Shown here: in pieces, positions 1 to 7,671 of the stretch
Numbering within the stretch: the first letter of the stretch is position 1
Layout of the letters: the number at the start of each line of letters is the position of its first letter
Notes under the pieces: generated by a model
Seen by the model: only the letters and a program-made list of their open reading frames with translations
Told to the model about the DNA's origin: nothing
The model's database searches: none
DNA from: Candidatus Falkowiibacteriota bacterium
GTDB taxonomy: Bacteria; Patescibacteriota; Patescibacteriia; Patescibacteriales; UBA12465
Length of the DNA stretch: 8,378 nucleotides
Direction: 5' to 3'
NCBI GenBank assembly: GCA_903857815.1
Contig: CAIOGK010000107.1
Coordinates: 1-8,378 of the forward strand
Program-made: the position numbers and the translations under genes

Positions 1-2327
1 GACTGATAAATCAAATGGAAAGCTAAACTCTTTTCTCCGGACAATACTTTATCACCAGTATAAATATCGAAAAGTTCGGTGAACTTAATTAACGGATTAA
101 AAGAAATAATTTCTTGCTTAAAATCATTATACAATATTTCTTCAGAAATCACAAAGGCTAAATCACGAATTACTGCTGGATATTTAGCGGCTTCTTTAAA
201 TCTTATAGATGATAATCCTAAAATAATTTTCATCAATGCGTCTAAATTAATTTCCATTAAACCGGTGTTCAATTTTAAATTTACATTTTTATTAACTTCA
301 TCGCTTAGTAAACCTACCCAACCTATTTCTTGACCAAGAATGGAAATTTTTGCTACTACCTTTTTGTTTGACCAACCTGGTAAATTTTCAGAATTTAAAA
401 ATAATATCTCCTCCGTAATACCGACTTCAACTAGTAATCCAGAAATTATACTTTTTAATTCTAAAAATAAATCACCTTTATTATTAGCAATCGCAATTCC
501 TAATTTTTTTTCTTGATATGGAATAACTTCACTAGTTTCATTATCTTTTTGAAAATCACCAGGGGCATTAAAAAATACGTTACCAATTTCAAAAAATCCA
601 AGCTCACTCTCTTTAAACTGGTTATTCTTAATATTAGAAACTAATCCGGGGACTAATGATTGACGCAACATGCTATGAATTTCCGAGAGCGGGTTAGCTA
701 ATTTTAAATGATTAAAAAAATCGATATTAAGTTTTTTTAATTGTTCTTCACCAACAAAGGAATAATTGTATGACTCGCTTAAATTAAACTTTAAAAATAA
801 AATGTCTTTTATTTTTCTCTCCATCATTCTTTCTTGATTAATTTCTGGAACGGCCAACTCACCAATAGGCAAAGATGAAGTTATATTATCGTAACCATAA
901 ATACGTAAAACTTCTTCAACTAAATCCTCACGACTTTTAATATCTTTGGTTGCTCTCCATGATGGAATTGTAACCTCTAAAATATCTTTGTGTTTAGTTG
1001 TTTTAAATCCTAATTTATTTAGAATACTAACAACCTGTTCTTTGGAAATTTCTTGTCCAATTTTTGAAAACAACCAATTAAATGCTAGTTCGATAGTGCT
1101 AACATTCTCCGCTTTATCTTTCAAATCAAATAATTCACTAGAAATCTTTATTTCTGGACAAGCCTTAATTAATAAAGATATAAATCGATATAAGGCGTCT
1201 TCAGTTAAATTAGCATCAAGAGATTTTTCAAAACGTACAGAAGCTTCGGTTCTTAAACCTAAGCGTCCAGCAGTTTTTCTGATGGAGGCGGCCTTAAAAT
1301 TAGCGGCTTCTAAAATAATGGTACTTGAACTATCTTTTATTTCACTATTTTTTCCTCCCATTATTCCAGCAATCGCAATCGGCTGATTATTATTACAAAT
1401 AACTAAATCGTTTACATCTAAAACTCTTTCTTTACCATCCAACGTCTCTATAGTCTCATGTTTAGCTGCTAATCGTACAATTATTTTTTTAATATCAGTA
1501 GCATCAAAAGCGTGTAAAGGTTGCCCACACTCAAACATGACATAATTTGTAATATCAACAATATTATTTACGGGACGTTGATTAATAGCAATTAACCTTG
1601 TTTTAAGCCATTCTGGAGATTCCTCTACTTTTACATTATCAATTTTAATCGCCATATACCGAGGGCAGGCTTCTTTATTTTCAACTACAACTTCAAATTT
1701 TCCTTTTTTTTCATTAATCAGCTCAGGCTTTACGCCAATTACTTTTTCATACGGCTTCAAGTGAGATTCAAAAATAACTCCTAATTCACGAGCGAGGCCG
1801 TAATGACTTAATAAATCTGGTCTATTGGATAAAGATTTATTATCTACTTCAAAAATAATATCATCCAGTTTTAAATATTTAGCAAAAGGCTCACCGATTT
1901 TAGCGCGTTTATCTAAAACCATAATCCCATCATGATCTTTACCTAAGCCTAATTCATCTTCAGCACAAATCATTCCCTCAGAAAGCTCTCCCCTAATTTC
2001 ACTTGCCTTTATTTCTAGACCTCCAGGTAAAATAGTTCCTACCAAGGCAACCGGTACTAACTGACCGGCGGTAACATTAGGGGCGCCGCAAACTATATTA
2101 AGTTTTTTTTCTTTAATATCAACCAAGACCAGCCTTAGACGATCAGCGTTTGGATGTTTTTTAACTTCTAAAACTTTACCAACAACCACATTAGTAAAAC
2201 TATCGGCCTGGCTTATTACCCCCTCGACTTCAACTGTGTGTGCGGTTAATCTTTCCGCAATATCTTGGGGAGTAATTTTGGCTGGTAATTTAATAAAGTC
2301 TTTTAACCAGTTATAAGAAATATACAT
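1..2327 (-). CDS. pheT: Phenylalanine--tRNA ligase beta subunit, 3' end cut by window edge
   Basis: This is the beta subunit of the cytoplasmic alpha2-beta2 phenylalanyl-tRNA synthetase, which charges tRNA-Phe. I translated it by hand from the ATG at 2327-2325; it starts MYISYNWLKDF and stays open for 775 codons to the left edge. Visible in order are an N-terminal OB-fold tRNA-binding domain (about residues 40-150, with HPNADRL near 58-64) and the B3/B4 editing domain, with QPLHAFD near 270 and a GIMGG..SE motif after it. Then come the B5 domain ending in EEVLRIYGYDNI near 471-482 and the start of the FDX-ACB domain (AAKYPAVIRDLAFVI near 712). The last residues read LSGEKSLAFHLIYQ. Full-length bacterial PheT is about 785-805 aa, so roughly 30 codons are missing. 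The His and Glu linked to hydrolysis of mischarged Tyr-tRNA-Phe appear to be kept. It begins 4 nt after the pheS stop, so the two are surely cotranscribed. No good Shine-Dalgarno precedes it. Confidence 0.97.
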   Translation of the reverse strand, partial: MYISYNWLKDFIKLPAKITPQDIAERLTAHTVEVEGVISQADSFTNVVVGKVLEVKKHPNADRLRLVLVDIKEKKLNIVCGAPNVTAGQLVPVALVGTILPGGLEIKASEIRGELSEGMICAEDELGLGKDHDGIMVLDKRAKIGEPFAKYLKLDDIIFEVDNKSLSNRPDLLSHYGLARELGVIFESHLKPYEKVIGVKPELINEKKGKFEVVVENKEACPRYMAIKIDNVKVEESPEWLKTRLIAINQRPVNNIVDITNYVMFECGQPLHAFDATDIKKIIVRLAAKHETIETLDGKERVLDVNDLVICNNNQPIAIAGIMGGKNSEIKDSSSTIILEAANFKAASIRKTAGRLGLRTEASVRFEKSLDANLTEDALYRFISLLIKACPEIKISSELFDLKDKAENVSTIELAFNWLFSKIGQEISKEQVVSILNKLGFKTTKHKDILEVTIPSWRATKDIKSREDLVEEVLRIYGYDNITSSLPIGELAVPEINQERMMERKIKDILFLKFNLSESYNYSFVGEEQLKKLNIDFFNHLKLANPLSEIHSMLRQSLVPGLVSNIKNNQFKESELGFFEIGNVFFNAPGDFQKDNETSEVIPYQEKKLGIAIANNKGDLFLELKSIISGLLVEVGITEEILFLNSENLPGWSNKKVVAKISILGQEIGWVGLLSDEVNKNVNLKLNTGLMEINLDALMKIILGLSSIRFKEAAKYPAVIRDLAFVISEEILYNDFKQEIISFNPLIKFTELFDIYTGDKVLSGEKSLAFHLIYQ

Positions 2328-2331
2328 ATAA

Positions 2332-3357
2332 TTATAGTTGCTCAAGAAATTTTAAATCTCCACTGTTAAATAAACGAACATCATTAATACCATATTTAAG
2401 CATGGCCAAACGTGTTAAACCAAAGCCAAATGCTAGGCCAGAATATTTTTCCGGGTCTATTCCTCCAGCTCTTAATACATTAGGATGAATTAATCCTGCG
2501 CCCACTATTTCTAACCAGCCAGTATTTTTACAAACTCGACAACCTTGGCCCTCACATAAAAAACAAGTGTATTCGCCATTGTTTCCAGGTTCAACAAAGG
2601 GATAAAATTTAGGTCTCATGCGTAATTTTGTCTGCGGACCAAATAATTTTTTACCAACTATTTCGAGTAAACTTTTTAAATTAGCAAAATTAATATTTTC
2701 AGCAATCATAATCCCTTCAAATTGATAAAAAGTATGCTCATGGCGGGCATCAGTAGCTTCATTTCTAAAACAGCGACCAGGAATTACCGCTTTAAGAGGA
2801 GCACCAAATTTTTTCATAGTTCTAATTTGTACTGGAGAGGTGTGTGTTCGCATTACTAAATCAAAAGAGTCTTCTTGATTTTTTATATCAACATAAAACG
2901 TATCCTGCATATCTCGGGCTGGGTGTAGTGGTGGGATATTAAGAGCGGTAAAATTAAAATAATCACTTTCTAATTCCGGACCATCAGCAATAATAAACCC
3001 TAAAGAAGTAAATAAGTCCTCCATTTCTCTTTGAATTATCGTAATCGGGTTGAGATGTCCTCTTTTTACCTTTTCTCCTGGAATAGTAATATCAATAAAT
3101 TTATTATCAGCCTGTAAGCCAATAATCTTTTTAGTTTCCTCAAAGCTATGTTCTAATTCTTTTTTTATATTATTAGCGAGTTCACCTAATTCTTTTTTTA
3201 AATCTAAGCTCAAATCTTTTAAATTATGCATTACCGAGCTTAACTCACCTTTACGTGATAAATACTTTAATTCTATTTCCCGTAGATGCTCGGCATTTTG
3301 AGCCTGTTTAAGTTTTTCAAAAAATTCCTCACGAATTGTTTGTAATTTATTTTTCAT
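2332..3357 (-). CDS. pheS: Phenylalanine--tRNA ligase alpha subunit
   Basis: This is the catalytic alpha subunit of PheRS, complete at 341 aa, the usual bacterial length. Residues 1-80 form the charged helical N-terminal arm that binds tRNA. The class II catalytic core follows, with motif 2 at 195-214 (GRCFRNEATDARHEHTFYQFEG region), the Phe-pocket FYPFVEPG at 251-258 and motif 3 at 307-320 (GLAFGFGLTRLAML). In motif 3, Thr stands where many PheS proteins have Glu before the Arg. Between the Phe pocket and the conserved GWLEI..AG..HPNVL stretch lies a four-cysteine cluster, C265, C268, C273 and C276, spaced CxxCxGxGCxxC. It resembles a zinc knuckle, and E. coli and Thermus PheS lack it. The start is 1 nt past the membrane-protein stop. 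No Shine-Dalgarno is visible there, so translation may depend on coupling. The pheS-pheT order is canonical, but the usual infC-rpmI-rplT neighbours are replaced here by valS. Confidence 0.98.
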   Translation of the reverse strand: MKNKLQTIREEFFEKLKQAQNAEHLREIELKYLSRKGELSSVMHNLKDLSLDLKKELGELANNIKKELEHSFEETKKIIGLQADNKFIDITIPGEKVKRGHLNPITIIQREMEDLFTSLGFIIADGPELESDYFNFTALNIPPLHPARDMQDTFYVDIKNQEDSFDLVMRTHTSPVQIRTMKKFGAPLKAVIPGRCFRNEATDARHEHTFYQFEGIMIAENINFANLKSLLEIVGKKLFGPQTKLRMRPKFYPFVEPGNNGEYTCFLCEGQGCRVCKNTGWLEIVGAGLIHPNVLRAGGIDPEKYSGLAFGFGLTRLAMLKYGINDVRLFNSGDLKFLEQL

Positions 3358-3358
3358 A

Positions 3359-3742
3359 TTATTGACGACTTTTTTTATAACTAATAAGAAACAATTCTAA
3401 AATAGCAAAAACTAAAATCAACAAAAAAAGATTAAGCCAATTAAAAAGATTGCTAGCTTTTAAAAATAAAGCAAAAACAAAAAACAGGGAAAATAAAAAT
3501 GATTGACGAAAAGCAATCTTAACTAAATTAAAAGCTAACTCCTTCTTTAAGGCAACAAATCTTATTAAAAATCCAATAATGGTTGTTAGCCCGCTAAGAG
3601 CAATAAACAAAGAAACATAAAACAACAAGAAACCAAGCCAATTAGTAGCCCCGGGGTCTATCATTCTTGCAACAAATAAAAATATCCCCCAACAAATAGT
3701 TGTTAAGGTAATCATTACTAATAAATATTTATTTAAAGTCAT
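3359..3742 (-). CDS. Small four-helix membrane protein inside the aminoacyl-tRNA synthetase operon
   Basis: I cannot assign a function to this 127-aa protein. It is very hydrophobic, with likely membrane helices at about 6-25, 36-64, 80-96 and 101-121. The loop between helices 2 and 3 (RFVALKKELAFNLVK) and the tail (KKSRQ) are basic, while the first loop contains DPGATN. By the positive-inside rule both termini would be cytoplasmic. There is no cleavable signal peptide, no enzyme motif and no cysteine pair. Its ATG overlaps the valS TGA stop (ATGA), and it ends 1 nt before pheS, so it is translationally coupled inside the synthetase operon. From memory, similar proteins with a DPx...LFYxSLF...GFxxR...FRQ pattern are common in Patescibacteria as conserved hypotheticals, but this is unverified. 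The tight spacing and uninterrupted frame make it a real gene. Confidence 0.85.
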   Translation of the reverse strand: MTLNKYLLVMITLTTICWGIFLFVARMIDPGATNWLGFLLFYVSLFIALSGLTTIIGFLIRFVALKKELAFNLVKIAFRQSFLFSLFFVFALFLKASNLFNWLNLFLLILVFAILELFLISYKKSRQ

Positions 3743-6369
3743 AGTTCTTGAAGAGTTTTATTAACTTTTAATAAATCTCTTTTATAGTTACTCAATTTTT
3801 CTTTTTCAAGGGAGACAATTTTTTCCGGAGCCCGGTCTACAAATTCAGGGTTAGCTAACTTCTGTTCTTGTAAATTAACTAATTTATTTAAATTTTCTTT
3901 TTCCTTCAAAAGTCGCTCTTTTTCTTTTTCGTAATCCATGGCGCCTAATAAAAATATTTCAATATTCCCAACTGTTATGGCAATGGCGTCATTTATTTTT
4001 TCTCCTTCATTTCTAATTTCTAAAGACTCTATGCCAGTTTTTAAATTTTTAATTATTTCTTGATTATCGAGTAACATTTTTTCTAAACCATGAGCGTAAA
4101 TGACGGCTTGTATTTTTTTAGCAGGCTCAATTTTATTAAAACTACGAGCATTTCTGATATTAACAATAATATCTTGAATAATTTTAAACTCGACGGCAGT
4201 TTTGTCTTGAAAATCAGAATTAATAATTTGGAGTTCTGGCCATTTTTCTACCATCAATAAACTATCATTAAAACTTCCCCAAATTTTTTCTGTAACGAAT
4301 GGCGTAAATGGATGCCAAATGATAAGAAGCTTTCTTAAAATAAATATTAAAATATCATCTTTATTTTTTTCTATTTTTGATATTTCTAAATACCAATCAG
4401 CTAATTGATTCCAGGTAAAATCATCTAAAATATCGGCCGCAATAGAAAAATTAAATTCATCAAGATTTTTACTTACACTTTCTATCGTTTTTTGTAATGA
4501 ATTTAAAATCCAGTTATCAGCCAATGTTCGGGATACTGGGGTTGAGTTAAGACTTATTGTTTTTTCATCTAAACTACTTGAGGATAAAATAAAACGCGAT
4601 ATATTCCACAACTTATTAACAAAATTTCGTTTAGTCTCTATTTTCTCTTCACTAAATTTTGAATCGTTACCAGGAGTGAACCCCATAAGTAAAGATAAGC
4701 GAACGGCATCGGCTCCAAATTTTTCAATCATTTCTAAGGGGTCGATACCATTGCCCTTTGATTTAGACATTTTTTTGCCGTCTTTATCTAAAACCATCCC
4801 ATGAAGATAAACTTGTGAAAAAGGAACCTCATTAAGTGCAAAGATGGACATCATAATCATTCTAGAGACCCAGAGAGTAATTATTTCATAACCGGTTTCT
4901 AATACTTGAGTAGGGTGGAACTTAGCTAAATCTCCAATTTTTTTACCATCAACATAATTATCTGGCCAACCCAATGTTGAAAAAGTCCACATACCAGATG
5001 AAAACCAGGTATCCAATGTATCTTCATCTTGTTTCCAGCCGGCTTCTTTTGGTGCTTCTAACCCGCAGTATATTTCAGCATCCTTATACCAAACTGGAAT
5101 TTGATGACCAAACCAAATTTGACGCGAAATGCACCAATCATGTAAATTCTCCATCCAATCAATATATCTTTTTTTAAATCTTTCGGGAGTAAAAGTAATT
5201 TCATTTTGTTGAGCGGCTTCGATAGCTCTTTCTTTTAAAGATTTATTACCTAATCTCTTAATTTTTTTATCAACACTAATAAACCATTGCTCTGATGGTA
5301 GTGGTTCAATTACTGAGTCGCAGCGATAACATCTTGAGGAATTATGGATATAATCTTCTTCTATATGATCAATAAGCCCCATTTCTTGCATATCATGAAC
5401 AATAGCCTCTCTAGCAACAGCTGTTTTCAAGCCAGCGTATTTTCCACAATTAGCCATCATCTCCCCATCCTCATTAATAATTTTTTTACCAGGTAAATTA
5501 TGTCTTTCGGCAATTTCATTATCAACAAAACTATGGGAAGGGGTTACTTTAATCACTCCGGAGCCAAAATTCATTTCTACCGCCTTATCGGCAACTACCT
5601 TAACTTTAAATACTCCCAATACACCATTTATATCTAGCTCTTGACCAATATATTTTTGATACCTGATATCATCGGGATGAACGGCTACAGCCGTATCGCC
5701 CAACTTTGTTTCTGGGCGGGAAGTAGCAAGTACAAAAGGCCCATATTTTATCCAATATAATTTAGCTTTCTCCTCTTTATATTCCACCTCGTCGTCAGCT
5801 AAAGTAGAATGACATCTCGGACACCAATTAACCATCCGTTCGCCGCGATAAATCGCCCCTTCCTCATACATTTCTTTAAACATCAACTTAACGGCCGACT
5901 GACGTTGATTATCTAAAGTAAAGGCTAACCGGGACCAGTCTAAAGAAGCCCCCATTCTTCTGGTTTGTATTAATATCTCGCCTTGTGTTTTTTCTAAAAA
6001 CGACCAAACTTCTTTTAATAACGCGTCTCGTCCTAAATCATGTCTAGTTTTACCTTGTTCTTTAAAAATCTTTTTTTCAACCACATTTTGAGTCGCAATC
6101 GCGGCATGATCAGTACCAGGAAGCCAAAGAGTTCTAAATCCTCGTAATCTTTTATATCGAATAATTAAATCTTCAATCGCTAGCATAGCCGAATGGCCTA
6201 AGTGCAATTTTGCTGTAATATTAGGAGGAGGAAGAATAATAGTATAATTTTGAGCATCAATTGGTAGGTTTAAATTATCAGGATTAAAATATCCTGATTT
6301 TTCCCACTTTTCATAAGTCCCAAGTTCGCCTAACGAGGGGATATATATCTTGTCTAATTCATTTTTCAT
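3739..6369 (-). CDS. valS: Valine--tRNA ligase
   Basis: This is valyl-tRNA synthetase, a cytoplasmic class Ia enzyme that joins valine to tRNA-Val and edits threonine. It is complete at 876 aa, close to the family norm. Visible are the HIGH motif as HLGH (56-59) within PPPNITAKLHLGHS, the ValRS signature GTDHAAIATQ (85-94; usually GTDHAGIATQ), and a CPRC zinc-type pair at 183-186. The editing (CP1) domain carries TSRPETKLGD (216-225) and VTPSHSFVDNE (275-285). A second CYRC pair lies at 347-350, DWCISRQIWFGHQIP at 411-425, DTWFSSGMW at 453-461 and KMSKS at 533-537. The anticodon-binding domain follows, and residues about 812-876 form a Lys/Glu-rich coiled coil as in other ValRS. In the editing pocket, the first Asp of the usual TPAHDxxD is Ser280 here, while the second (Asp283) is kept. 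It is the first gene of the leftward operon, its stop overlaps the next start, and no Shine-Dalgarno precedes the ATG. Confidence 0.98.
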   Translation of the reverse strand: MKNELDKIYIPSLGELGTYEKWEKSGYFNPDNLNLPIDAQNYTIILPPPNITAKLHLGHSAMLAIEDLIIRYKRLRGFRTLWLPGTDHAAIATQNVVEKKIFKEQGKTRHDLGRDALLKEVWSFLEKTQGEILIQTRRMGASLDWSRLAFTLDNQRQSAVKLMFKEMYEEGAIYRGERMVNWCPRCHSTLADDEVEYKEEKAKLYWIKYGPFVLATSRPETKLGDTAVAVHPDDIRYQKYIGQELDINGVLGVFKVKVVADKAVEMNFGSGVIKVTPSHSFVDNEIAERHNLPGKKIINEDGEMMANCGKYAGLKTAVAREAIVHDMQEMGLIDHIEEDYIHNSSRCYRCDSVIEPLPSEQWFISVDKKIKRLGNKSLKERAIEAAQQNEITFTPERFKKRYIDWMENLHDWCISRQIWFGHQIPVWYKDAEIYCGLEAPKEAGWKQDEDTLDTWFSSGMWTFSTLGWPDNYVDGKKIGDLAKFHPTQVLETGYEIITLWVSRMIMMSIFALNEVPFSQVYLHGMVLDKDGKKMSKSKGNGIDPLEMIEKFGADAVRLSLLMGFTPGNDSKFSEEKIETKRNFVNKLWNISRFILSSSSLDEKTISLNSTPVSRTLADNWILNSLQKTIESVSKNLDEFNFSIAADILDDFTWNQLADWYLEISKIEKNKDDILIFILRKLLIIWHPFTPFVTEKIWGSFNDSLLMVEKWPELQIINSDFQDKTAVEFKIIQDIIVNIRNARSFNKIEPAKKIQAVIYAHGLEKMLLDNQEIIKNLKTGIESLEIRNEGEKINDAIAITVGNIEIFLLGAMDYEKEKERLLKEKENLNKLVNLQEQKLANPEFVDRAPEKIVSLEKEKLSNYKRDLLKVNKTLQEL

Positions 6370-6416
6370 AATTTAAAATTACCAAAAAAATAGGCTTAAG
6401 TCAAACAAAAATAAGC

Positions 6417-6445
6417 TTGACTGACGAGAAAAATCATTATATATT
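6417..6445 (+). promoter_or_regulatory. Candidate rightward sigma70-type promoter for the DHH-like gene
   Basis: TTGACT (6417-6422) is followed after exactly 17 nt by TATATT (6440-6445), each matching consensus at 5 of 6 positions. The transcript would begin near 6452, leaving a leader of about 37 nt before the ATG at 6489. The -10 overlaps the leftward TATAAT by 2 bp, so polymerase could hardly occupy both at once. Confidence 0.6.
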
Positions 6446-6463
6446 GATTAATCGACATATAAA
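6436..6463 (-). promoter_or_regulatory. Candidate leftward promoter for the valS-pheST operon
   Basis: Read on the minus strand, a perfect TATAAT lies at 6441-6436, preceded after 16 nt by TTTATA (6463-6458, 4 of 6 to TTGACA). It would start RNA about 60 nt before the valS ATG. A rival sits nearer the gene: TTGACT at 6404-6399, then 17 nt, then a poor TAATTT at 6381-6376, which would give an almost leaderless transcript. The leader between promoter and gene shows no T-box specifier, no antiterminator consensus and no terminator. This is a consensus match only. Confidence 0.45.
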
Positions 6464-6488
6464 AATTATGCCTTAGTTTAATATAGTC

Positions 6489-7631
6489 ATGTTAACCATA
6501 GAACAACAAATTTTTAAACAAATTGAAAAAGCAAAAAACATCTTGCTGGTTTTTCCTATGGAGTGGGAAGGGGATTCCGTATCGGCAACTTTAGCTCTAT
6601 TTACTTATTTAAGAAAAATAGAAAAAACTGTTGACATCGCAGCCGCTAAGCCTGACCGTGAAATGAATGCCCTGTCATTTTTACCAGGTTTTAATGAAAT
6701 TAAAAATAACTTAGATCATTTACGAAGGTTTATTGTTTCTCTCGATATTAGTAAAACAAAAGTCAGCCAAATAAAATATATAGTTGAAAATAATCAATTA
6801 AATTTTATTGTTTCTCCTGAAGATGGCTGGTTTGAGCCACAAGACGTAAGTTCTAAAGCGGGTGAATTTTTATATGATTTAATAATTACTATCGGAGCGA
6901 ACGATTTAGAATCTTTAGGAAATATTTATGATCAAAACGTTGAATTCTTTTATAAAACACCAATTATAAACATTGCCTGCCAAGCGGCTAATGAAGAATT
7001 CGGTCAAATAAATTTTATTGATTTAAACTGCGTAGGGACATCGGAAATGATTTACAATCTTCTACAAGCCGATGATAATAAACTAATTATTAATGAAGAT
7101 ATTGCTACCGGGTTACTGGGAGGGATAATCATAAAAACGCGAAATTTTAAAACTGGTAATTTAACACCCCGAACACTTTTAATTACTTCCGAATTAATTA
7201 GTTTAGGCGCTAGGCGGGAAGAAATAGTAAATCGTTTATACCGCTCCAGACAAATGTCGGATTTAAAAATTTGGGGAAAAATCTTAAATAATCTACATTT
7301 AGAAGACGGCGGGGATCTCGCTTGGTCATGGATAGCAAAAACTGATACTCAAAATCATGAAATAGCAGAAGATATTTTAAGGGACATGATAGATGAATTA
7401 ATGACCAACCTTCCAGATGTAAAAATTGTTTTAATTCTTGTAGAACAAGATTTTACAAAAACTAGAATGTTTGTTTTTTCATTAAAAAATACCAATGTTC
7501 TTGATTTACTAAAAAATTATAATCCAAAAGGAACGGTTAAAAATATTGCTGCTGATATTAACCAGGATTTAAATACTGCGATCACAGAAATTGTTGGGGA
7601 TATTAAACAAAAACTTGATAAATTGAAATGA
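6489..7631 (+). CDS. DHH/DHHA1-fold protein with degenerate active site (probable pseudoenzyme)
   Basis: This 380-aa protein has the layout of NrnA/RecJ-like DHH phosphoesterases, enzymes that cut short oligonucleotides, pAp or cyclic-dinucleotide products. Its framework is recognisable. WEGDSVSATLAL (26-37) fits the HxxPDGDAxGSxLAL motif, GANDLESLG (136-144) fits DxxDxxRLG, and PIINIACQAANEEFG (158-172) fits PxxNIDHHxxNxxFG. INFID..CVGTSEMIYNLL (175-192) and the LTPRTLLITSELISLGA stretch (225-241) are also typical. The metal ligands are replaced, however: His to Pro23, Asp to Glu27, Asp to Gly136, DHH to Ala163-Cys164-Gln165, and the motif IV Asp to Lys216. Only Asp29 remains. In the DHHA1 part SLRS is SLKN (331-334) and GGGGH is NPKGT (345-349). 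The motif I to II spacing is about 109 residues, longer than in typical NrnA, suggesting an insert around 80-130. The frame is intact with no stops, so this is unlikely to be fresh decay. Family assignment is by motif reading; loss of catalysis is inferred. No Shine-Dalgarno is seen at the chosen ATG. Confidence 0.85.
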   Translation: MLTIEQQIFKQIEKAKNILLVFPMEWEGDSVSATLALFTYLRKIEKTVDIAAAKPDREMNALSFLPGFNEIKNNLDHLRRFIVSLDISKTKVSQIKYIVENNQLNFIVSPEDGWFEPQDVSSKAGEFLYDLIITIGANDLESLGNIYDQNVEFFYKTPIINIACQAANEEFGQINFIDLNCVGTSEMIYNLLQADDNKLIINEDIATGLLGGIIIKTRNFKTGNLTPRTLLITSELISLGARREEIVNRLYRSRQMSDLKIWGKILNNLHLEDGGDLAWSWIAKTDTQNHEIAEDILRDMIDELMTNLPDVKIVLILVEQDFTKTRMFVFSLKNTNVLDLLKNYNPKGTVKNIAADINQDLNTAITEIVGDIKQKLDKLK

Positions 7632-7643
7632 TAATGATATAAA
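7615..7643 (+). promoter_or_regulatory. Candidate promoter for the tRNA-Ile/tRNA-Val unit
   Basis: TTGATA (7615-7620) and TATAAA (7638-7643) are separated by exactly 17 nt, each one mismatch from consensus. The -35 box lies inside the last codons of the DHH-like gene, and the predicted start near 7650 gives a leader of about 20 nt before tRNA-Ile. No terminator separates the DHH-like gene from the tRNAs, so read-through from upstream is also possible. Confidence 0.6.
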
Positions 7644-7671
7644 GTAAAATAACCACTTACATGCGCCGATT

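Noticed and set aside
79..333. Open frame on the + strand over the pheT region
   Set aside because: It lies antisense to well-conserved pheT coding sequence and its translation resembles no protein; the same applies to the + frames at 946-1386, 3050-3301 and 4974-5177 over pheT, pheS and valS.
6446..6453. An 8-bp palindrome, GATTAATC, just after the rightward -10 box, considered as an operator
   Set aside because: It is short, A/T-rich and has only one copy; nothing else supports regulator binding.
6468..6476. A two-codon upstream frame, ATGCCTTAG, in the leader of the DHH-like gene
   Set aside because: So short a frame arises easily by chance and there is no ribosome-binding site to support it.
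6370..6488. A T-box riboswitch or attenuator ahead of valS
   Set aside because: The leader is too short, and neither the T-box consensus nor a terminator hairpin is found on the minus strand.
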